A DNA stretch of 64,000 nt from NCBI GenBank assembly GCA_000403475.2, contig KE159795.1:1581189-1645188 (forward strand), read 5' to 3'. The notes beneath the pieces are model-generated. The model saw only the letters and a program-made list of their open reading frames with translations, was not told the DNA's origin and did not search any database. The DNA is from Lachnospiraceae bacterium MD308. Lineage in GTDB: Bacteria; Bacillota; Clostridia; Lachnospirales; Lachnospiraceae. Numbering within the stretch: the first letter of the stretch is position 1; every line of letters begins with the position of its first letter. The translations under genes and the position numbers were made by a program. Positions 61,823 to 64,000 of the stretch are shown here, piece after piece.

Positions 61823-62650
61823 ATGTCCAGAAATATCGATGAATTAAAAATCCAGGCAAACACAATTCGAAAAGACATTTTAAAGATGATCTACAATATA
61901 CAATCCGGTCATCTCGGCGGTTCATTTTCCATGGTAGAGATGCTGACCGCGCTGTATTTTGACGAGATGCACTATGACCCTAAGAATCCTTCTCTTAAAG
62001 AGCGGGACCGTTTCATCCTCTCGAAAGGCCACACTGCCCCCGCCCTCTATGCGACCCTCGCAAATGCGGGATATTTTCCAAAAGAAAAACTGATGACCTC
62101 CTTTCGCCGGATTGACTCTATGCTGCAGGGCCATCCGGATATGAAAAAGACCCCGGGCGTTGAGATGACCAGCGGCTCCCTCGGTATCGGACTGTCCACC
62201 GCCAACGGAATGGCGCTCGGCAACCGCCATCAGGGCATCGATGCAAGAATCTACTGTATGATCGGCGACGGTGAGATCAACGAAGGACAAATCTGGGAAG
62301 CCGCTGCCACCGCTTCCCATTACCATCTGGACAATTTAGCAGCCATCACGGATGTAAACGGACTGCAGAATGACGCCGAGACAAAAAAGGTCAAGGACAT
62401 GCTGGATATCGCTGAAAAATGGCGGGCTTTCGGCTTTCATACAATCGAAATCAACGGTCATGATTTCCAGGAAATATTCGCAGCCCTCGACGAAGCAAGA
62501 GCCCATAAAGGCCAGCCCACAGCTATCATCTCCCATACGGTCAAAGGAAAAGGCGTGTCCTTTATGGAAAATGTCGTTGCCTTCCACGGGAAAACGCCCT
62601 CAAAGGAAGAGTACGAAAACGGCATGAAAGAACTGGAAAATGCAATATAG
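61823..62650 (+). CDS. Split transketolase, N-terminal (TPP) subunit, module 2
   Basis: 275 aa with GHLGGSFSMVEMLTAL, SKGHTAPALYATLA and the TPP motif GDGEINEGQIWEAAATASHY with DVN 25 residues on. It forms a second transketolase with the gene 10 nt upstream and precedes an FGGY kinase. Confidence 0.94.
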   Translation: MSRNIDELKIQANTIRKDILKMIYNIQSGHLGGSFSMVEMLTALYFDEMHYDPKNPSLKERDRFILSKGHTAPALYATLANAGYFPKEKLMTSFRRIDSMLQGHPDMKKTPGVEMTSGSLGIGLSTANGMALGNRHQGIDARIYCMIGDGEINEGQIWEAAATASHYHLDNLAAITDVNGLQNDAETKKVKDMLDIAEKWRAFGFHTIEINGHDFQEIFAALDEARAHKGQPTAIISHTVKGKGVSFMENVVAFHGKTPSKEEYENGMKELENAI

Positions 62651-62662
62651 GAGGACAGGCAT

Positions 62663-64000
62663 ATGAGTACACCTATTTTTATCGGCTGCGACATCGGAAC
62701 TTCCGGCACAAAAGCCGTGGCGGTGAACTTACAGGGGAAGATCCTCGCCCAGTCCGCCGTCACCTACGATGTCCTAAAGCCCCAGAACAACTGGGCGGAA
62801 CAGAACCCGGAGGCGTGGCTTGACGCCGCTGTCTGCACGCTTCGCCAGGTTATCGCCGAATTTTCGGACGATAAATCCATCGCTTCCATATGCATCAGCG
62901 CCCTGTATGGAGGCACAGGGGTCATGTGTGATGAACAGATGGAATCCATACGTCCTGTCATTATCTGGATGGACCGCCGCGCCGAGGAAGAAAGCCACGA
63001 GATTCGAGATTCGCTCGGAGAAGACCGTCTCCTTGAAGTGACCGGCAACGGCGTCGACTCCTATTTCGGCTACACAAAGCTTTTGTGGGTAAAGAAGCAC
63101 GAACCGGAAAACTGGGCACAAATCTGCCATATCCTCCCGGTACACAGCTATATCGTCTATAAAATGACCGGCGTACTCTGTACCGATTACTGCTCCGCGG
63201 GAAATGTGGGCGGCATCTATGATTACCGCACCCACGCCTGGTCAGAAGAAATGTGTGAAAAGCTGGGAATCCCCTACGAGGCGCTTCCCCATAATCTCCA
63301 CAATCCGGGCGACATCATCGGCACCCTAAACGGCGAATACCAGAAGAGACTCGGCCTTGCATCTCCTGTTCCTATATGCGCCGGCACCGTTGACTGTATC
63401 GCTGCTATGTTGAGCGCATCCATCGTCCGGCCCGGCGACAATGCCGCAGTTCTCGGCACTTCCCTGAACTGGGGATATATCCACGGCAGGAAGCCCGATG
63501 ACCCGAATCTCGTCTCTATGCCTTACTGCATAGACCCGGAGCACTTAAGCTACACCTACGGCGGCGCTTCCACAGCCGGAGCCCTTCCGAGATGGTTCGC
63601 CTTAAACTTCTGCGGCGATGATTCCGGCAAGTCTTATGACGATTTGGAGCAAATGCTCCGCGAACAGAAGACGCCTCCCGGAAGCGGCGGACTTATCGCC
63701 CTCCCCTACTTTATGGGCGAACGGACGCCTGTCTGGGACGAAAAGGCGACGGGCGTACTCTTCGGCCTGACACTGGCCCACACTAAGGCGCATATTTACC
63801 AGGCAGTTTTAGAATCCGTGGCGTACTCGCTGCTCCACATCATGGAGTCTATGACAAACTCCGATGAGGGAAGCTCCGGTATAGCCATAGAAAGGATTAT
63901 CCTCGTTGGCGGCGGCGCACGCTCTGCCATCTGGAAACAAATCTTCGCGGACGTCACCGGACTTGCAGTCTATACGCCGGCAACAGAGATTGAAGCGCCG
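62663..64000 (+). CDS. FGGY carbohydrate kinase, xylulokinase-like (partial, runs off window)
   Basis: 446 codons visible, open to the window end; family length is about 500. AGGAGG lies 7 nt before the ATG. It has GCDIGTSGTKAVAVN (first loop), SALYGGTGVM, GTVDCIAAMLSASI and ILVGGGARSAIWKQIFADVT. It is closer to xylulose/ribulose kinases than to GlpK and differs clearly from the module 1 kinase. It presumably phosphorylates the ketose used by the module 2 transketolase; a D-apulose-type kinase is one candidate. Confidence 0.88.
   Translation, partial: MSTPIFIGCDIGTSGTKAVAVNLQGKILAQSAVTYDVLKPQNNWAEQNPEAWLDAAVCTLRQVIAEFSDDKSIASICISALYGGTGVMCDEQMESIRPVIIWMDRRAEEESHEIRDSLGEDRLLEVTGNGVDSYFGYTKLLWVKKHEPENWAQICHILPVHSYIVYKMTGVLCTDYCSAGNVGGIYDYRTHAWSEEMCEKLGIPYEALPHNLHNPGDIIGTLNGEYQKRLGLASPVPICAGTVDCIAAMLSASIVRPGDNAAVLGTSLNWGYIHGRKPDDPNLVSMPYCIDPEHLSYTYGGASTAGALPRWFALNFCGDDSGKSYDDLEQMLREQKTPPGSGGLIALPYFMGERTPVWDEKATGVLFGLTLAHTKAHIYQAVLESVAYSLLHIMESMTNSDEGSSGIAIERIILVGGGARSAIWKQIFADVTGLAVYTPATEIEAP

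Noticed and set aside
1-64000. CRISPR array, rRNA or tRNA genes
   Set aside because: No regularly spaced repeats and no tRNA- or rRNA-like segments were noticed on either strand.

Overview
The window looks like the chromosome of a strictly anaerobic, low-to-mid GC Firmicute, most probably a gut Lachnospiraceae (Clostridia). The grounds are strong AGGAGG-type ribosome sites, sigmaA-like TTGACA/TATAAT promoters, an [FeFe]-hydrogenase maturation set, a glycyl radical enzyme with its activase, a FabK/FabT-type fatty acid operon with fused AccD-AccA, GH94 phosphorylases and several ribose-type sugar importers. This is inference from gene content; no rRNA, tRNA or CRISPR array was seen.

Layout. 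1-1.8 kb: the start of a PadR regulator (minus), then a plus-strand trio of GHKL-type ATPase, STAS-like protein and a broken PIN-domain gene. 1.8-5.9 kb: a structured leader with its own promoter and terminator, followed by hydE-hydG-hydF. 5.9-7.6 kb (minus): a broken HEPN gene, its MNT nucleotidyltransferase partner, a Sir2 deacylase and a FabT-like MarR regulator. 7.7-18.1 kb (minus): a complete type II fatty-acid operon (fabH-acpP-fabK-fabD-fabG-fabF-accB-fabZ-accC-accDA plus a second FabK-like flavoprotein) behind one promoter flanked by two FabT-type operators. 18.27-20.0 kb: a 1.73-kb ISL3-family insertion sequence with terminal inverted repeats, a near-perfect 8-bp target duplication and a frameshifted transposase. 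20.1-25.6 kb: a large secreted beta-helix surface protein, divergent from a LytTR response regulator and a GHKL histidine kinase; paired direct repeats between them look like the regulator's sites.

25.6-36 kb: a minus-strand catabolic operon (glycyl radical enzyme, activase, rhamnulokinase-like kinase, ribose-type ABC importer, class II aldolase) with a divergent LacI regulator, a textbook promoter and a palindromic operator. It lacks a sugar isomerase and microcompartment genes, and its substrate is unknown. 36-36.9 kb is a graveyard of gene fragments. 36.9-49.1 kb: a beta-glucan-oligosaccharide locus (permuted GH3, MalFG-type importer, two GH94 phosphorylases, AraC regulator). 49.2-50.1 kb: a lipoprotein with a trigger-factor-like chaperone region. 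50.2-64 kb: two adjacent sugar modules, each with a split transketolase and an FGGY kinase. The first also has a ribose-type importer, a zinc dehydrogenase and LacI control; the second is driven by RpiR and runs off the window end.

Recurring theme: three unrelated genes (PIN, HEPN, AAA-ATPase/PD-(D/E)XK) each keep both ends but have lost the middle and the reading frame. The most open biology is the orphan glycyl-radical pathway, the ATPase/STAS/PIN trio, the hydE leader RNA and the paired transketolase modules.
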